A stretch of 64,000 nucleotides of DNA from Rhizobium mayense. Lineage in GTDB: Bacteria > Pseudomonadota > Alphaproteobacteria > Rhizobiales > Rhizobiaceae. A program made the position numbers and the translations under genes. The stretch lies in assembly GCF_030272705.1 (NCBI RefSeq), contig NZ_JARFYM010000003.1, forward strand, positions 124,001 through 188,000, read 5' to 3'. Numbering within the stretch: the first letter of the stretch is position 1; every line of letters begins with the position of its first letter. The notes under the pieces were generated by a model. That model was not told where the DNA came from and did not search any database. It saw only the letters and a program-made list of their open reading frames with translations. Positions 44,771 to 53,631 of the stretch are shown here, piece by piece.

Positions 44771-45631
44771 ATGACGACAGGAGCTGCGCCTCGTAGCAAC
44801 CAGGATCTTTGCCTGGCGACGCTTCGCGACACCGACCGTGACCGCTATCTCGCCTGCCTGCTGGCACCGGAGGATAAACGCGGCGCCCTGGCCGCACTTT
44901 ACGCCTTCAATGCCGAGTTGGCGCGCATTCGCGATCTGGTCCATGAGCCACTGCCGGGCGAAGTGCGAATGCAATATTGGCGCGATCTGCTCGAAGGGCA
45001 AGCGCATGGATCGAGTGCTGCCAATCCCATCGCCGCCGAACTGCTTGCCGCGATCGAGCTGCATCGGCTGCCGCGTCAAACGCTGATCGATATGATCGAT
45101 GCGCGCATCTTCGATCTTTATGACGATCCGATGGAAACACGCGGCACGCTGGAAGGCTATGCCGGCGAGACAGCGTCGGCGCTGATCCAGCTTGCAAGCC
45201 TTGTCCTAGCGCCGGAGGATGCCCCTCGCTCGGCTGACGCCGCCGGCCACGCCGGCGTGGCGCAGGCGATTGCCGGGCTGCTGTTGCTCATGCCGCTGCA
45301 TCGTCGCCGCGGTCAGCTTTATCTGCCGCTCGAAATTCTGAAGGCGACTGGTCTCGATCGCGATAGCTTCCTTGAGGGCAAGGATACGGCGCGGATTTCT
45401 GCCGCCATCGAGGCTTTCGCCGGCCTCGGCCGCGAACACCTGGTGAAGGCTAGGGCCGCCGGCAATATCTCGCCAAGGGTATTTCCGGCTTTCCTGCCGG
45501 TCGTCTTGGCAGAGCCTGTGCTAAAACGTGCACAAACCCTGGGCGCCAAGTTGTTCGATCAGTCTTTCCTGCAGCCGCAATGGCGCCGGCAGATGCGCAT
45601 GGCGCGGGCCGCGATGACCAAGAAAATCTGA
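44771..45631 (+). CDS. Squalene/phytoene-synthase-fold protein, NDUFAF6-like
   Basis: 286 residues with the fold of trans-isoprenyl head-to-head synthases (LYAFNAELARIRDLV, FDLYDDPMETRGTLEGYAGET). The first Asp-rich catalytic motif of true synthases is missing: the segment reads RIRDLVHEPLPGEVRMQYW, and the second is weak. The human NDUFAF6 is such a degenerate member and assembles complex I. With the NDUFAF3 homologue next door, an assembly or lipid-chaperone role is likelier than carotenoid or hopanoid synthesis. Confidence 0.8.
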   Translation: MTTGAAPRSNQDLCLATLRDTDRDRYLACLLAPEDKRGALAALYAFNAELARIRDLVHEPLPGEVRMQYWRDLLEGQAHGSSAANPIAAELLAAIELHRLPRQTLIDMIDARIFDLYDDPMETRGTLEGYAGETASALIQLASLVLAPEDAPRSADAAGHAGVAQAIAGLLLLMPLHRRRGQLYLPLEILKATGLDRDSFLEGKDTARISAAIEAFAGLGREHLVKARAAGNISPRVFPAFLPVVLAEPVLKRAQTLGAKLFDQSFLQPQWRRQMRMARAAMTKKI

Positions 45632-45706
45632 AACCGACCACGTTCGCGCAAGGCTCGCGGTCTATGAAGATCGCCGAACCATTTACCTGCATCCTGGGAG
45701 AGCCGC

Positions 45707-46180
45707 ATGGGCATCATCGTCTGGTGCATACTCTTTGCGATCGTCGTTTTCTTTGCCTTCTTTGCAACGCGTATGGCGTCGCAGAACAAGGAAGATGGTT
45801 TGCACGATACCGGTCTTGCGATTCTGGAGTTCGGCCGCGCTTTTCCGATGGAGGCGATTCGACAATTGCAGACGACCGCCAACGGCCAGGCCGTTTTCGT
45901 GCGCCTGCATGATGACAAGGCCGGCTTCATGCGGAGCTTGCGCAATCACTTTGCCGTTCACCTGATCGAGCCGGGCAGGGCACGCGCCAAGGATTCAGGA
46001 ACCGGTCGCGGTCTGACTGTCGATTTCCTTGACGCTCCGCATCACAGCGGCACGTTCGAATTCGCTACGCCCGCGGAGGCCGCCGAGGTTTCCCTCTGGC
46101 TGCTTGGGAACTATGTCGAAAAACCTTCGCCCCAGCGGGGAGAGGGTGGGCATGATCGGTTGAGTGAAACGAAACCGTGA
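45707..46180 (+). CDS. Conserved membrane protein with a repeat-derived tail
   Basis: 157 residues from ATG 45707. One N-terminal span (IIVWCILFAIVVFFAFFAT), then a soluble domain of about 110 residues (EAIRQLQTTANGQAVFVRLHDD, LTVDFLDAPHHSGTFEFA) not matched to a named family. The last 20 residues (KPSPQRGEGGHDRLS) are read from the left arm of the inverted repeat at 46124-46314, so the original C-terminus probably ended at LGNYVE. Function unknown. Confidence 0.65.
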   Translation: MGIIVWCILFAIVVFFAFFATRMASQNKEDGLHDTGLAILEFGRAFPMEAIRQLQTTANGQAVFVRLHDDKAGFMRSLRNHFAVHLIEPGRARAKDSGTGRGLTVDFLDAPHHSGTFEFATPAEAAEVSLWLLGNYVEKPSPQRGEGGHDRLSETKP

Positions 46181-46314
46181 ATGGCCGGTTGAGGGTGCGC
46201 CGCCGGCAAAGTGCGCCTGGCATGCGTACGCTATTCTTCCCAGTAATGCCCCCTCAACCCGCATCCTGAGCCTGTCGAAGGGGCCGGGCGACCTTCTCCC
46301 CGCTGGGGCGAAGG
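46124..46314. repeat. Inverted-repeat element at the end of gene 45707
   Basis: Arms of 23 bp (46124-46146 and 46292-46314) match at 22 positions; the core is CTTCGCCCCAGCGGGGAGA. A nested pair GGTTGAGGG / CCCTCAACC lies at 46187-46195 and 46251-46259. Palindromic intergenic element also seen elsewhere in rhizobial genomes. Confidence 0.8.
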
Positions 46315-46317
46315 TGG

Positions 46318-47727
46318 TTATTGTCCAAGCCATCCAGCGCAATCGGCAAGCGCCCGCTTGGCGATGAGTTGCCGTTTTATGATCGTCTTGTCCTTGCCGC
46401 GGAAGCGCTTGACGCCTTCCGGCTTGACGATCGAGCCCGGTCGCAATTCCGGAAACAGCCCGAAATTGATGTTCATCGGCTGGAAGGAGCGTTTACCCGG
46501 CTCTTCATCGGAAACGATATGGCCGCCGGTAATATGATTGAGCAGCGACCCCAGCGCCGTCGTGTCCGGCGGCAGCGACGGCGACTGGCCCTTGCGCTCG
46601 GCGGCGGCGAAGCGACCGGCGAGCAGGCCGATGCTGGCGCTTTCGACATAGCCTTCGCAGCCGGTGATCTGGCCGGCAAAACGCAGGCCCGGCCGCGATT
46701 TCAGCATCAGCGAGCGGTCGAGCAGGGTCGGCGAATTGATGTAGGTATTGCGGTGCAGGCCGCCGAGCCGTGCAAATTCAGCGTTCTCGAGGCCCGGAAT
46801 CAGCCGGAAAATCTCGGCCTGCGCACCATATTTGAGCTTCGTCTGAAAGCCGACCATGTTGTACAGCGTGCCGAGAGCATTGTCCTGGCGGAGCTGCACG
46901 ACCGCATAGGCTTTGACAGTCGGATTATGGGCATTGGTCAGGCCCATCGGTTTCATCGGACCGTGGCGGAGCGTCTCGCGCCCGCGCTCGGCCATGACTT
47001 CGATCGGCAGACAACCGTCGAAATAGGGCGTGCCTTCCCATTCCTTGAAGCCGACTGCATCGCCAGCGATCAACGCATCGACGAAGGCATTGTATTGGGC
47101 TTCGTCCATCGGGCAGTTGATATAGTCCTTGCCTGTGCCACCCGGGCCGACCTTGTCGTAGCGGGACTGGTACCAGCAAATGTCCATGTTGATGCTGTCG
47201 CGATAGACGATCGGTGCGATGGCGTCGAAAAAGGCAAGTGCGTCCGCGCCAGTCTCGGCTTGGATGGCGCTGGCGAGCCCTGGCGCGGTCAAGGGCCCGG
47301 TGGCGATGATCGCCTGGTCCCATTCATTCGGCGGCAAACCGTGGATCTCCTCGCGCACGACAGTGATCAGCGGATGGTTTTCGATCGCCTGCGTTACGGC
47401 TGCCGAAAATCCGTCGCGATCCACGGCCAGCGCGCCGCCGGCGGGAACCTGATGCTTGTCGGCCGCAGCCATGATCAGCGAACCGGCAAGGCGCATTTCC
47501 GCATGGATGACGCCGACCGCGTTGCTGGTCGCATCGTCTGAGCGGAAGGAGTTTGAGCAGACGAGTTCTGCCAGACCATCGGTCTTATGCGCCTCGGTGC
47601 CGCGCACGCCGCGCATTTCGTGCAGGATGACGGGTACGCCGGCACTGGCTATCTGCCAGGCAGCTTCGGAGCCGGCAAGGCCGCCGCCGATGACGTGAAT
47701 AGGAGAAAAGGAGCTGGTATTTGTCAT
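46318..47727 (-). CDS. trmFO: Methylenetetrahydrofolate-tRNA-(uracil-5-)-methyltransferase TrmFO
   Basis: 469 residues from ATG 47727 (MTNTSSF). FAD-binding [14 protein letters not shown] (10-23), the TrmFO marks [14 protein letters not shown] and [14 protein letters not shown], and late [10 protein letters not shown]. It makes ribothymidine at position 54 of tRNA using folate and FAD. The stop lies 4 bases past the right arm of the 46124-46314 repeat. It is oriented against the neighbouring block; a family A repeat lies 44 bases upstream of its start. Confidence 0.95.
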   Translation of the reverse strand: MTNTSSFSPIHVIGGGLAGSEAAWQIASAGVPVILHEMRGVRGTEAHKTDGLAELVCSNSFRSDDATSNAVGVIHAEMRLAGSLIMAAADKHQVPAGGALAVDRDGFSAAVTQAIENHPLITVVREEIHGLPPNEWDQAIIATGPLTAPGLASAIQAETGADALAFFDAIAPIVYRDSINMDICWYQSRYDKVGPGGTGKDYINCPMDEAQYNAFVDALIAGDAVGFKEWEGTPYFDGCLPIEVMAERGRETLRHGPMKPMGLTNAHNPTVKAYAVVQLRQDNALGTLYNMVGFQTKLKYGAQAEIFRLIPGLENAEFARLGGLHRNTYINSPTLLDRSLMLKSRPGLRFAGQITGCEGYVESASIGLLAGRFAAAERKGQSPSLPPDTTALGSLLNHITGGHIVSDEEPGKRSFQPMNINFGLFPELRPGSIVKPEGVKRFRGKDKTIIKRQLIAKRALADCAGWLGQ

Positions 47728-47770
47728 GCGCGCGTCATTACCACGGGCAGGCCGGCGATCCAATTGCTTT

Positions 47771-47880
47771 GCTAAAGCATGTCGTGCAAAAGTGTGCCGC
47801 GGTTTTGCGATAACGACATGCGCAAGATCAAAAACTTAAAGCGCAAAGAGCGAATCTGAAAGATCGCGATGCGCTTTAGC
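47771..47880. repeat. 110-bp intergenic repeat, family A copy 1
   Basis: Ends in perfect 8-bp inverted repeats GCTAAAGC / GCTTTAGC and contains an inner GCATGTCGT...AACGACATGC pair. Matches the element at 53289-53396 in order and spacing of its conserved blocks. Confidence 0.8.
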
Positions 47881-47890
47881 AGCCGGAATC

Positions 47891-47914
47891 AAAAACGGCG
47901 CCGAAGAGCGCCGT
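47891..47914 (-). terminator. Terminator of the left DUF1127 gene
   Basis: On the minus strand a 7-bp perfect stem ACGGCGC / GCGCCGT with 6-base loop then TTTTT. Confidence 0.85.
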
Positions 47915-47943
47915 CTTGAGGCAGTCTGCTGAGTCCGTCTCGA

Positions 47944-48087
47944 TTAACGGAAAGAGCGGGAAGCGATGTTGCGGATTTCGTAGCGGCTAACGCCGATATC
48001 CGAGAGAGTCTGTGCGGAAAGGTTGCCGAGCTCGTTCAGGGTGCGGCGATAGCTAATCCAGTTCTTGGCAATACGAATCGGGTTCAT
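47944..48087 (-). CDS. DUF1127 small protein (left copy)
   Basis: 47 residues, start after GAGGACA. Sequence MNPIRIAKNWISYRRTLNE then LGNLSAQTLSDIGVSRYEI: the DUF1127 pattern of a basic helix followed by an LxxLSxxxLxDIGLSRxDI motif. Rhizobial and agrobacterial DUF1127 proteins are linked to RNA metabolism and to phosphate and stress responses. It carries its own terminator; a second copy lies 304 bases upstream on the same strand. Confidence 0.9.
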   Translation of the reverse strand: MNPIRIAKNWISYRRTLNELGNLSAQTLSDIGVSRYEIRNIASRSFR

Positions 48088-48311
48088 TGTCTTGTCCTCG
48101 GTCATTCAGTTGCGAGCGGCACGATTGCCGCCTCAGCGCTTGACATTCATATAGGTGCGAGGACGAATATTTTGCAGTGCAAATAAAAGGCGTCTGCTAT
48201 GCATTTGTGCAATATGACGCCCAAAAAGCCACCAATGCCCAAATTTTATGTGCCATGTGCCGGGCGAATGGCTTTAGGCAGTACGTCTGTTGCTGCAGGC
48301 GCGAACAGCGC

Positions 48312-48353
48312 ACAAACAAAGAACGCCCGCCGCGGTTGTCCGCAACGGGCGTT
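48312..48353 (-). terminator. Terminator of the right DUF1127 gene
   Basis: On the minus strand a 14-bp stem with two G-T pairs (48353-48340 with 48335-48322), 4-base loop and CTTTGTTT tail. Confidence 0.85.
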
Positions 48354-48391
48354 GTGAAGGCTGTCGCTATTCAGCGAAGCCAATCCGGCAA

Positions 48392-48538
48392 TTAGCGGCC
48401 GGTGGCTTCGCGAGCTACGCGATGGATGTCCGAACGGTCGATACCGAGGTCGTGCAGTTCGCGGGTGCTCATGCGGCCGAGTTCGGTAACGGTCTGACGG
48501 TACTTGCGCCAGTTATTGAAAGAGCGGGTCAGGTTCAT
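48392..48538 (-). CDS. DUF1127 small protein (right copy)
   Basis: 48 residues, start after AGGGAC. MNLTRSFNNWRKYRQTVTE then LGRMSTRELHDLGIDRSDI, with a REATGR end. It is a paralogue of the 47944-48087 gene rather than a recent duplicate: the core motif is kept but most other positions differ. Both have separate terminators and separate ribosome sites, so they are two small transcription units. Confidence 0.9.
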   Translation of the reverse strand: MNLTRSFNNWRKYRQTVTELGRMSTRELHDLGIDRSDIHRVAREATGR

Positions 48539-48998
48539 TTTAAGTCCCTTTCGAGGATCTGGAGATCTTGTCGGTTCCGTAATTGGTTCCGTCCGCGATC
48601 TGATGAGCGTGAATATATGCTGCGCTGCAAGAACTAAAAGAGCGAATGCTTCATGTCACCTATGCATATGACGCATTTCTCACGGGCGATTTGCCGAGGC
48701 AAATGACTGCTTTATGTGCACATCACGGCAGCGTGAACATGACTCATCAGCTGAAAGGTGGACGAATACGCGCGTTTTTGCGCAAATGCAGGGCAATTGC
48801 TCAGGTATTGCCTGCTTTCGATCATGATTCACATGATGTTGTGAGGCTCGCTGGATTGGGAGGCGGTCGTCATCCCGCGAGGTAAGAATTCTGCTCTCTG
48901 CATTTTTTCCGCGTTAATCCCGTGCTCTGTCCTGCTTAACGGCGCCTTGCAGGTCATATCCGCTGATTCATGAAGAATTAACTGACTTAATTGGGAGA
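48539..48998. other. Region between DUF1127 gene and sRNA terminator
   Basis: 460 bases without a supported gene. The open frame 48646-48885 (+) has no ribosome site or motif. It presumably contains the promoter of the right DUF1127 gene on the minus strand; no distinct element could be fixed. Confidence 0.4.
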
Positions 48999-49118
48999 TA
49001 AAAATAACGCCCACCGCGGGAGGAGGAGGCGGTGGGCGTCATTTGTGGTGATTGACGACTGGGAGGAGGAGTGTCGTCAATCCATCGGAGCGCACTGGGA
49101 GGAGGAGTGTGCGGCTCC
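48999..49118 (-). ncRNA. alpha-r14-type small RNA with three anti-Shine-Dalgarno loops
   Basis: About 120 nt on the minus strand folds into three hairpins in a row, each exposing CCTCCTCCC in its loop. Hairpin 1: 49118-49086 (CGGAG plus CGCAC arms). Hairpin 2: 49081-49051, perfect 9-bp ATTGACGAC / GTCGTCAAT. Hairpin 3: 49039-49007, perfect 11-bp stem followed by TTATTTTTA, the terminator. This is the plan of the alpha-r14 (also called cuckoo) sRNAs of Rhizobiales, which are thought to pair with ribosome-binding sites of target mRNAs. A CTTGAG/TAGAAT promoter stands upstream. The 5' end is uncertain by a few bases. Confidence 0.85.
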
Positions 49119-49120
49119 GA

Positions 49121-49148
49121 ATTCTATCTGAGGAAATCCTTCCTCAAG
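49121..49148 (-). promoter_or_regulatory. Promoter of the alpha-r14-type sRNA
   Basis: On the minus strand CTTGAG (49148-49143), 16 bases, TAGAAT (49126-49121). This fits the rhizobial sigma-70 pattern CTTGAC-N17-CTATAT and would start transcription near 49114. Confidence 0.6.
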
Positions 49149-49449
49149 CTCTTTCCGGCTTTCGCCGAAGCGGCGCGCTACCGCCGTCCTTCGATGCTCA
49201 CAAAATAGTATGACTTTTGAATTTTGTGCAGCGCAATAATTTCATGGGAGGTATGTCGGCTGCGCATGCCTTCGAAGCTCTGCATTCTACAGATCGAATT
49301 ATAACGAATGAAGCCTTAACCCCCCCCCTTTTAATGTGGTGCGGCATGCCCTGCATTGCAGGTGATTTCAGCGATGAATGAGCGACCTCGCTCGCACTTA
49401 ATATGTGATAAGACACGTTGATGAGGGAATCGCAGTTTAGAGGCGCGCA
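49149..49449. other. Region upstream of the DUF2157 gene
   Basis: 301 bases with no gene. It includes a run of nine C (49320-49329 area, CCCCCCCCC) after TTAACC, a homopolymer that could vary in length, and no recognisable operator. Confidence 0.4.
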
Positions 49450-50604
49450 ATGTATCGGGGTAGGCTGGAGCGTGATCTAAAGGTCTGGGTGGAGAAGGGA
49501 CTGGTCGACGCGTCGGCGGCGGCAGCGATTCTCAACGAATATGACAGCCGCCCGGCAAGCTTCAGCCTCGGTCGCGTGCTTGCCGTCATGGCCGCACTTC
49601 TCGTCGGTGCGGCGATCCTGCTCTTCGTGGCGTCGAATTGGGAAGAAATTCCGAGAGTTGTCCGGCTCCTCGGGCTAATCGCGCTGATATGGGCCTTTTA
49701 TCTTGGCGCCGCCTATTTATTCGTGCGCGCCCGCCCGATCCTCGCCTCGGCCTTGCTGATTATCGGCACGATCAGTTTCGGCGGTGCCATGTCACTGGTT
49801 GGTCAGATGTATAATCTGTCCGGTGATGAGCTGACGATGATGATCGTCTGGTTCGCGGTCGCCAGTGTAGCCGCCGCGCTATTTCGCTCGGGCGCGCAGG
49901 TCGGCCTCGCCGGTTTCCTGGCTTGGGGATTTTGCGGCCTCTATCTCTGGGAGCACTATAACGAATGGTACGGCGTCATGCCCTGGGTGCCGCCGATCAT
50001 GGCGGCCGTGCTGATCTCCCTGGTCCGATATGTCGATGCGCCTGCGTCCCGGCATTTGGCCTATCTCATGCTTGTCGGCTGGCTGACCTGGATTTTCACG
50101 CAGTATGAGAGCCTGCGCGCGGCGATCCTGTTTGCCGCCGCCGGCATGATTGCCTTCCTCGCCGTCAGCCTCCCGCTTTCGCCTTTGACGAGGGTCGCAC
50201 GAACTGCCGGCGCCGCACCTGCCTTCTATACTTTTCTTATCGCTACCATCGGGTTCTTCGCGATCCATGGGGAGATCAGCGATGGGGGCTTTGAGAATAG
50301 TGCATGGGTTGGAAACAGGCTGCCGCTCATCGTGGTCTCCTTCGCGACGCTGGCAAGCGCGGTTGTTGCGATCATTCTGAGCGGCCGCGACAACAGTGCG
50401 GTGCGCTACCTTGTCTACTTCGTCTTCGCCGGCGAAATTTTCTATCTCGCCAATGAGACGGTCGGTTCGATCATCGGTACGTCCGGGTTCTTCCTGATTT
50501 GCGGCGTGTTCGTGGCAATCGCCGCCTGGCTGGTCATCCGGCTGGAGCGGCGATTCTCCCATAGCAACGGCTCCCATGGTGATGGGCAAGGGGTGCAGGC
50601 ATGA
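49450..50604 (+). CDS. DUF2157 multi-span membrane protein
   Basis: 384 residues. A soluble N-terminal segment of about 35 residues (MYRGRLERDLKVWVEKGLVD) with the DUF2157 LxxWVxxGLIxxxxAxxIL pattern, then about nine to ten membrane spans from 45 onward, and a hydrophilic tail. GTISFGGAMSLVGQMYNLSGD is the most conserved-looking loop. Role unknown. The stop overlaps the start of the GDYXXLXY gene (ATGA), so the two are coupled and probably form one complex. Confidence 0.85.
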   Translation: MYRGRLERDLKVWVEKGLVDASAAAAILNEYDSRPASFSLGRVLAVMAALLVGAAILLFVASNWEEIPRVVRLLGLIALIWAFYLGAAYLFVRARPILASALLIIGTISFGGAMSLVGQMYNLSGDELTMMIVWFAVASVAAALFRSGAQVGLAGFLAWGFCGLYLWEHYNEWYGVMPWVPPIMAAVLISLVRYVDAPASRHLAYLMLVGWLTWIFTQYESLRAAILFAAAGMIAFLAVSLPLSPLTRVARTAGAAPAFYTFLIATIGFFAIHGEISDGGFENSAWVGNRLPLIVVSFATLASAVVAIILSGRDNSAVRYLVYFVFAGEIFYLANETVGSIIGTSGFFLICGVFVAIAAWLVIRLERRFSHSNGSHGDGQGVQA

Positions 50605-51221
50605 CGGTCACAGGCGACGTCAGCTCCGTTGCACGCAATTTCAGCCGCCGCATGTGGGTCGCCGCCGTCGTTGTCGCCGCGCTGCAGACGGCGGTCCTGG
50701 GCTATATGGTCGGCGAAAGGGCATGGGGCCTGAGGAGCGGCGTCGAAGTCCTATTGAAAACAGCACCGATCGATCCGCGCGATTTACTGCGTGGTGACTA
50801 CGTGACGCTGAACTACGACATTTCGCGCGTGCCGGTATCGACCCTGATCGGTGGCCCACCGACGGAAAATCGGACAAACCAAGTTCTGTCCGTCCGCCTT
50901 AAAAAGCAGGATGACGGCTATTGGGGCGTCGTCGAATCGTCCTTCGGAACGCTGGAACCGAAATCGGACACGGTCGTCCTCAAAACCCTGCCTTTTGACT
51001 ATTTCTCCTATGGCGATAGTGCGCCGTCCCCGCAGGCTACGATTTCTGTCACCTACGGCATCGAGCGCTATTATGTGCCCGAAGGCGAGGGCCGCAATAT
51101 CGAGGATGCCCGCAACCACGACCGCGTCGCGATCGCTGCCCGCGTTTCCGCCGATGGCGAGGCGCATATCAGAAGCCTGCTTTTGGACGGTAAATCCGTT
51201 TATGAAGAGCCGCTTTACTGA
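50601..51221 (+). CDS. GDYXXLXY-domain membrane-anchored protein
   Basis: 206 residues. One N-terminal span (about 16-36, AAVVVAALQTAVLGYMVGER), then a periplasmic domain with the family motif RGDYVTLNYDIS (about 67-78) and a YYVPEGEGRNIED segment typical of the family. These proteins usually neighbour DUF2157 genes, as here. No catalytic role is known. Translation is coupled to the upstream gene through a 4-base overlap. Confidence 0.88.
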   Translation: MTVTGDVSSVARNFSRRMWVAAVVVAALQTAVLGYMVGERAWGLRSGVEVLLKTAPIDPRDLLRGDYVTLNYDISRVPVSTLIGGPPTENRTNQVLSVRLKKQDDGYWGVVESSFGTLEPKSDTVVLKTLPFDYFSYGDSAPSPQATISVTYGIERYYVPEGEGRNIEDARNHDRVAIAARVSADGEAHIRSLLLDGKSVYEEPLY

Positions 51222-51365
51222 CTAGGTTTCGGTATAAAGCCAAACAAGGTCCGTGGACGGTCGTGGAACCGTCATTTTTCCTTTGCGTGGTTTAAAACGG
51301 GTGATATAGAGACGCCGCGCTCCGGAAGGCCCCATGGGCAGGCATTGCCGTGCGGTTTTGGGAAC

Positions 51366-51450
<85 letters not shown>

Positions 51451-51519
51451 AGGCTGCCCTTGTGGACGGGAGAGGCTTAACGGTCTGCCTCCTGACCCGC
51501 TGTGGACGCGCCATTTTGC

Positions 51520-51619
51520 CTAGAGCATCCCGCTTTCTAGTGGAAAGTGGATAAGATGCCCTAGATTCCGAGAGGTGGAGCGACCTTTTGCGCATTCCTT
51601 CGAACGCGCGGCGCTCTAG
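51520..51619. repeat. Short intergenic repeat, family B copy 2
   Basis: 7-bp perfect inverted ends CTAGAGC / GCTCTAG; starts TAGAGCATCCCGC and ends GCGGCGCTCTAG. Same family as 24438-24545. It separates tRNA-Leu from trigger factor. Confidence 0.8.
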
Positions 51620-51726
51620 CAGAATGATGAGGAATTGCATCCAAGCCACGCTCGGGATTTTCCGGCGTCGTGCTCATCGAAACGAACGGCTGTCTGGGCA
51701 CGGCCGCCATGAATGAAGGTAGGACA

Positions 51727-53226
51727 ATGCAGGTTATCGAAACGCTCGCTGAAGGGCTGAAGCGCGAAATCAAGGTGGTCATCCCGGCCAAGGACATGGA
51801 AGTTCGCATGAACGAGCGCCTGGCCGAGGTCAAGGACAAGGTCCGTATCAACGGTTTCCGTCCGGGCAAGGTGCCGGTTGCGCATCTGAAGAAGGTCTAT
51901 GGCAAGTCGATCATGGCCGACCTCGTCAATGAGATCGTTCGTGACCAGCCGCCGGCAATCCTGACCGAGCGCGGCGAAAAGTCGGCGACCCAGCCGGAAA
52001 TCGCCATGACCGAGGACAAGGATGAGGCTGAAAAGATCCTCGCCGCTCAGGCCGATTTCGAATTCACGCTCTCCTATGAAGTCATCCCTGCGATCGAACT
52101 GAAGTCGGTCAAGGGCATCAAGGTTACCCGTGAAGTCGCCGAGATCAGCGAAGACGAAGTCACCGAACAGATCCTGAAGATCGCCGAAAGCGCCCGCAGC
52201 TACGAGACCAAGAAGGGCAAGGCCGCCAACGGCGACCGCGTCACCATTGATTATCTCGGCAAGGTCGACGGCGAAGCCTTTGAAGGCGGCAAGGACGAAG
52301 ACGCTCAGCTCGTCCTCGGTTCCAACCGCTTCATCCCGGGCTTCGAAGAGCAGCTTGTCGGCTTCAAGGCTGACGACGAGAAGACCATCACCGTGACGTT
52401 CCCGGCCGACTACCCGGCCAAGAACCTTGCCGGCAAGGAAGCGACCTTCGACATCAAGGTGAAGGAAGTCGCAGCTCCCGGCGAAATCGAAATCAACGAC
52501 GAACTCGCCTCCAAGCTCGGCCTCGAATCCGCCGACCGCCTGAAGGAAATCGTTCGCGGCCAGATCGAAAGCCAGTATGGATCGGTCACCCGCCAGAAGG
52601 TCAAGCGTCAGATCCTCGACCAGCTCGACGAGATGTACCAGTTCGACACGCCGCAGAAGTTGGTCGAAGCCGAATTCGCCAGCATCTGGCGGCAGATCCA
52701 GACCGATCTGGATGAATCCGGCAAGACCTTCGAAGACGAAGACACGACGGAAGAGAAGGCTCGCGAAGAATATCGCAAGCTGGCTGAGCGTCGCGTTCGC
52801 CTCGGTCTCGTTCTCTCCGAAATCGGCGAAAAAGCCGGTGTCGAAGTCAGCGAAGACGAATTGCAGCGTGCTCTTTATGCGCAGCTCCAGCAGTTCCCGG
52901 GCCAGGAAAAGGAAATCCTGGAATTCTTCCGCAACACGCCCGGCGCTTCCGCCAACCTGCGCGCGCCGATCTTCGAAGAAAAGGTCATCGACCACCTGCT
53001 GACCGAAGTCGACGTCACGGACAACACCGTTTCCAAGGAAGCGCTGCTGGCTGACGACGAAGCTGAAACGGAAGGCAAGCCGGAAGCCAAGAAGGCTGCT
53101 CCGAAGAAGAAGGCTGCTGCCAAGGCTGAAGCAACCGAAGCCGCCGCTGAAGGCGAAGAAGTTGCCGCTGCTCCGAAGAAGAAGGCTGCTCCGAAGAAGA
53201 AGGCTGCTGAAGACAGCGCCGAATGA
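51727..53226 (+). CDS. tig: Trigger factor
   Basis: 499 residues from ATG 51727 ([10 protein letters not shown]), after AAGGTAGGA. Ribosome-docking domain with GFRPGKVP (43-50), FKBP-type prolyl isomerase domain (about 150-245, [20 protein letters not shown] in the centre) and a long helical C-terminal cradle. The last 50 residues are a Lys/Ala/Glu tail with repeated APKKKAA blocks, longer than in E. coli but seen in rhizobia. It chaperones nascent chains at the ribosome exit. Strong terminator follows. Confidence 0.96.
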   Translation: MQVIETLAEGLKREIKVVIPAKDMEVRMNERLAEVKDKVRINGFRPGKVPVAHLKKVYGKSIMADLVNEIVRDQPPAILTERGEKSATQPEIAMTEDKDEAEKILAAQADFEFTLSYEVIPAIELKSVKGIKVTREVAEISEDEVTEQILKIAESARSYETKKGKAANGDRVTIDYLGKVDGEAFEGGKDEDAQLVLGSNRFIPGFEEQLVGFKADDEKTITVTFPADYPAKNLAGKEATFDIKVKEVAAPGEIEINDELASKLGLESADRLKEIVRGQIESQYGSVTRQKVKRQILDQLDEMYQFDTPQKLVEAEFASIWRQIQTDLDESGKTFEDEDTTEEKAREEYRKLAERRVRLGLVLSEIGEKAGVEVSEDELQRALYAQLQQFPGQEKEILEFFRNTPGASANLRAPIFEEKVIDHLLTEVDVTDNTVSKEALLADDEAETEGKPEAKKAAPKKKAAAKAEATEAAAEGEEVAAAPKKKAAPKKKAAEDSAE

Positions 53227-53252
53227 TTCGGCTTTCTTCCGTAACGAAATCA

Positions 53253-53284
53253 GGCCCTGCCGTTCGCGGCAGGGCCTTTTTTGT
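53253..53284 (+). terminator. Terminator of tig
   Basis: A 10-bp perfect stem GGCCCTGCCG / CGGCAGGGCC, TTCG loop and a long T run (53277-53282). Confidence 0.93.
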
Positions 53285-53288
53285 TGGC

Positions 53289-53396
53289 CTGGAGCATGCC
53301 GCGCGAAGGTGAGACCCGGCTTCGGGTTAAAGACATTTGTGAAAACAAGCGCCCAAAGCGCGGTAAGCGGTCAGAAAAATCGCGACGGGCTTTAAG
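53289..53396. repeat. Intergenic repeat, family A copy 2
   Basis: Begins CTGGAGCATGCCGCGCGAA and ends CGACGGGCTTTAA; aligns along its length with 47771-47880 but has drifted. From 53397 to the next gene at 53632 I see no further gene, only AT-richer sequence with a TATACT at 53571-53576 that may be the -10 of that gene. Confidence 0.65.
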
Positions 53397-53631
53397 GTGA
53401 TGGGACGCCGCAATGCAGGTGAACATATAATCGCGCACACTGCCAGAGTAATCGGAAGCATACGCGCGTCGATCTTCACGCCAATTTTACTTCAGAGCAG
53501 ATAATGCGCTGTTTCGAAAAATAACTTCGGCTGCGAATTATAGTTACTTTAATGGTCTATGTTAGGAGAGTATACTGTTAGGGTAAGTGCATCCGCTGTG
53601 GGTCTCAAATTACTCATTGGGGAGAAGTACA

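Noticed and set aside
44771-45631. Carotenoid or hopanoid biosynthesis gene
   Set aside because: The first catalytic Asp motif is missing and no isoprenoid genes are near.
48646-48885. 79-residue plus-strand frame between DUF1127 and the sRNA
   Set aside because: No ribosome site, unusual composition, no pattern.
49018-49106. GGGAGGAGGAG repeats on the plus strand as ribosome-binding sites of small genes
   Set aside because: No start codons or frames follow; the minus-strand hairpins and terminator explain all three.
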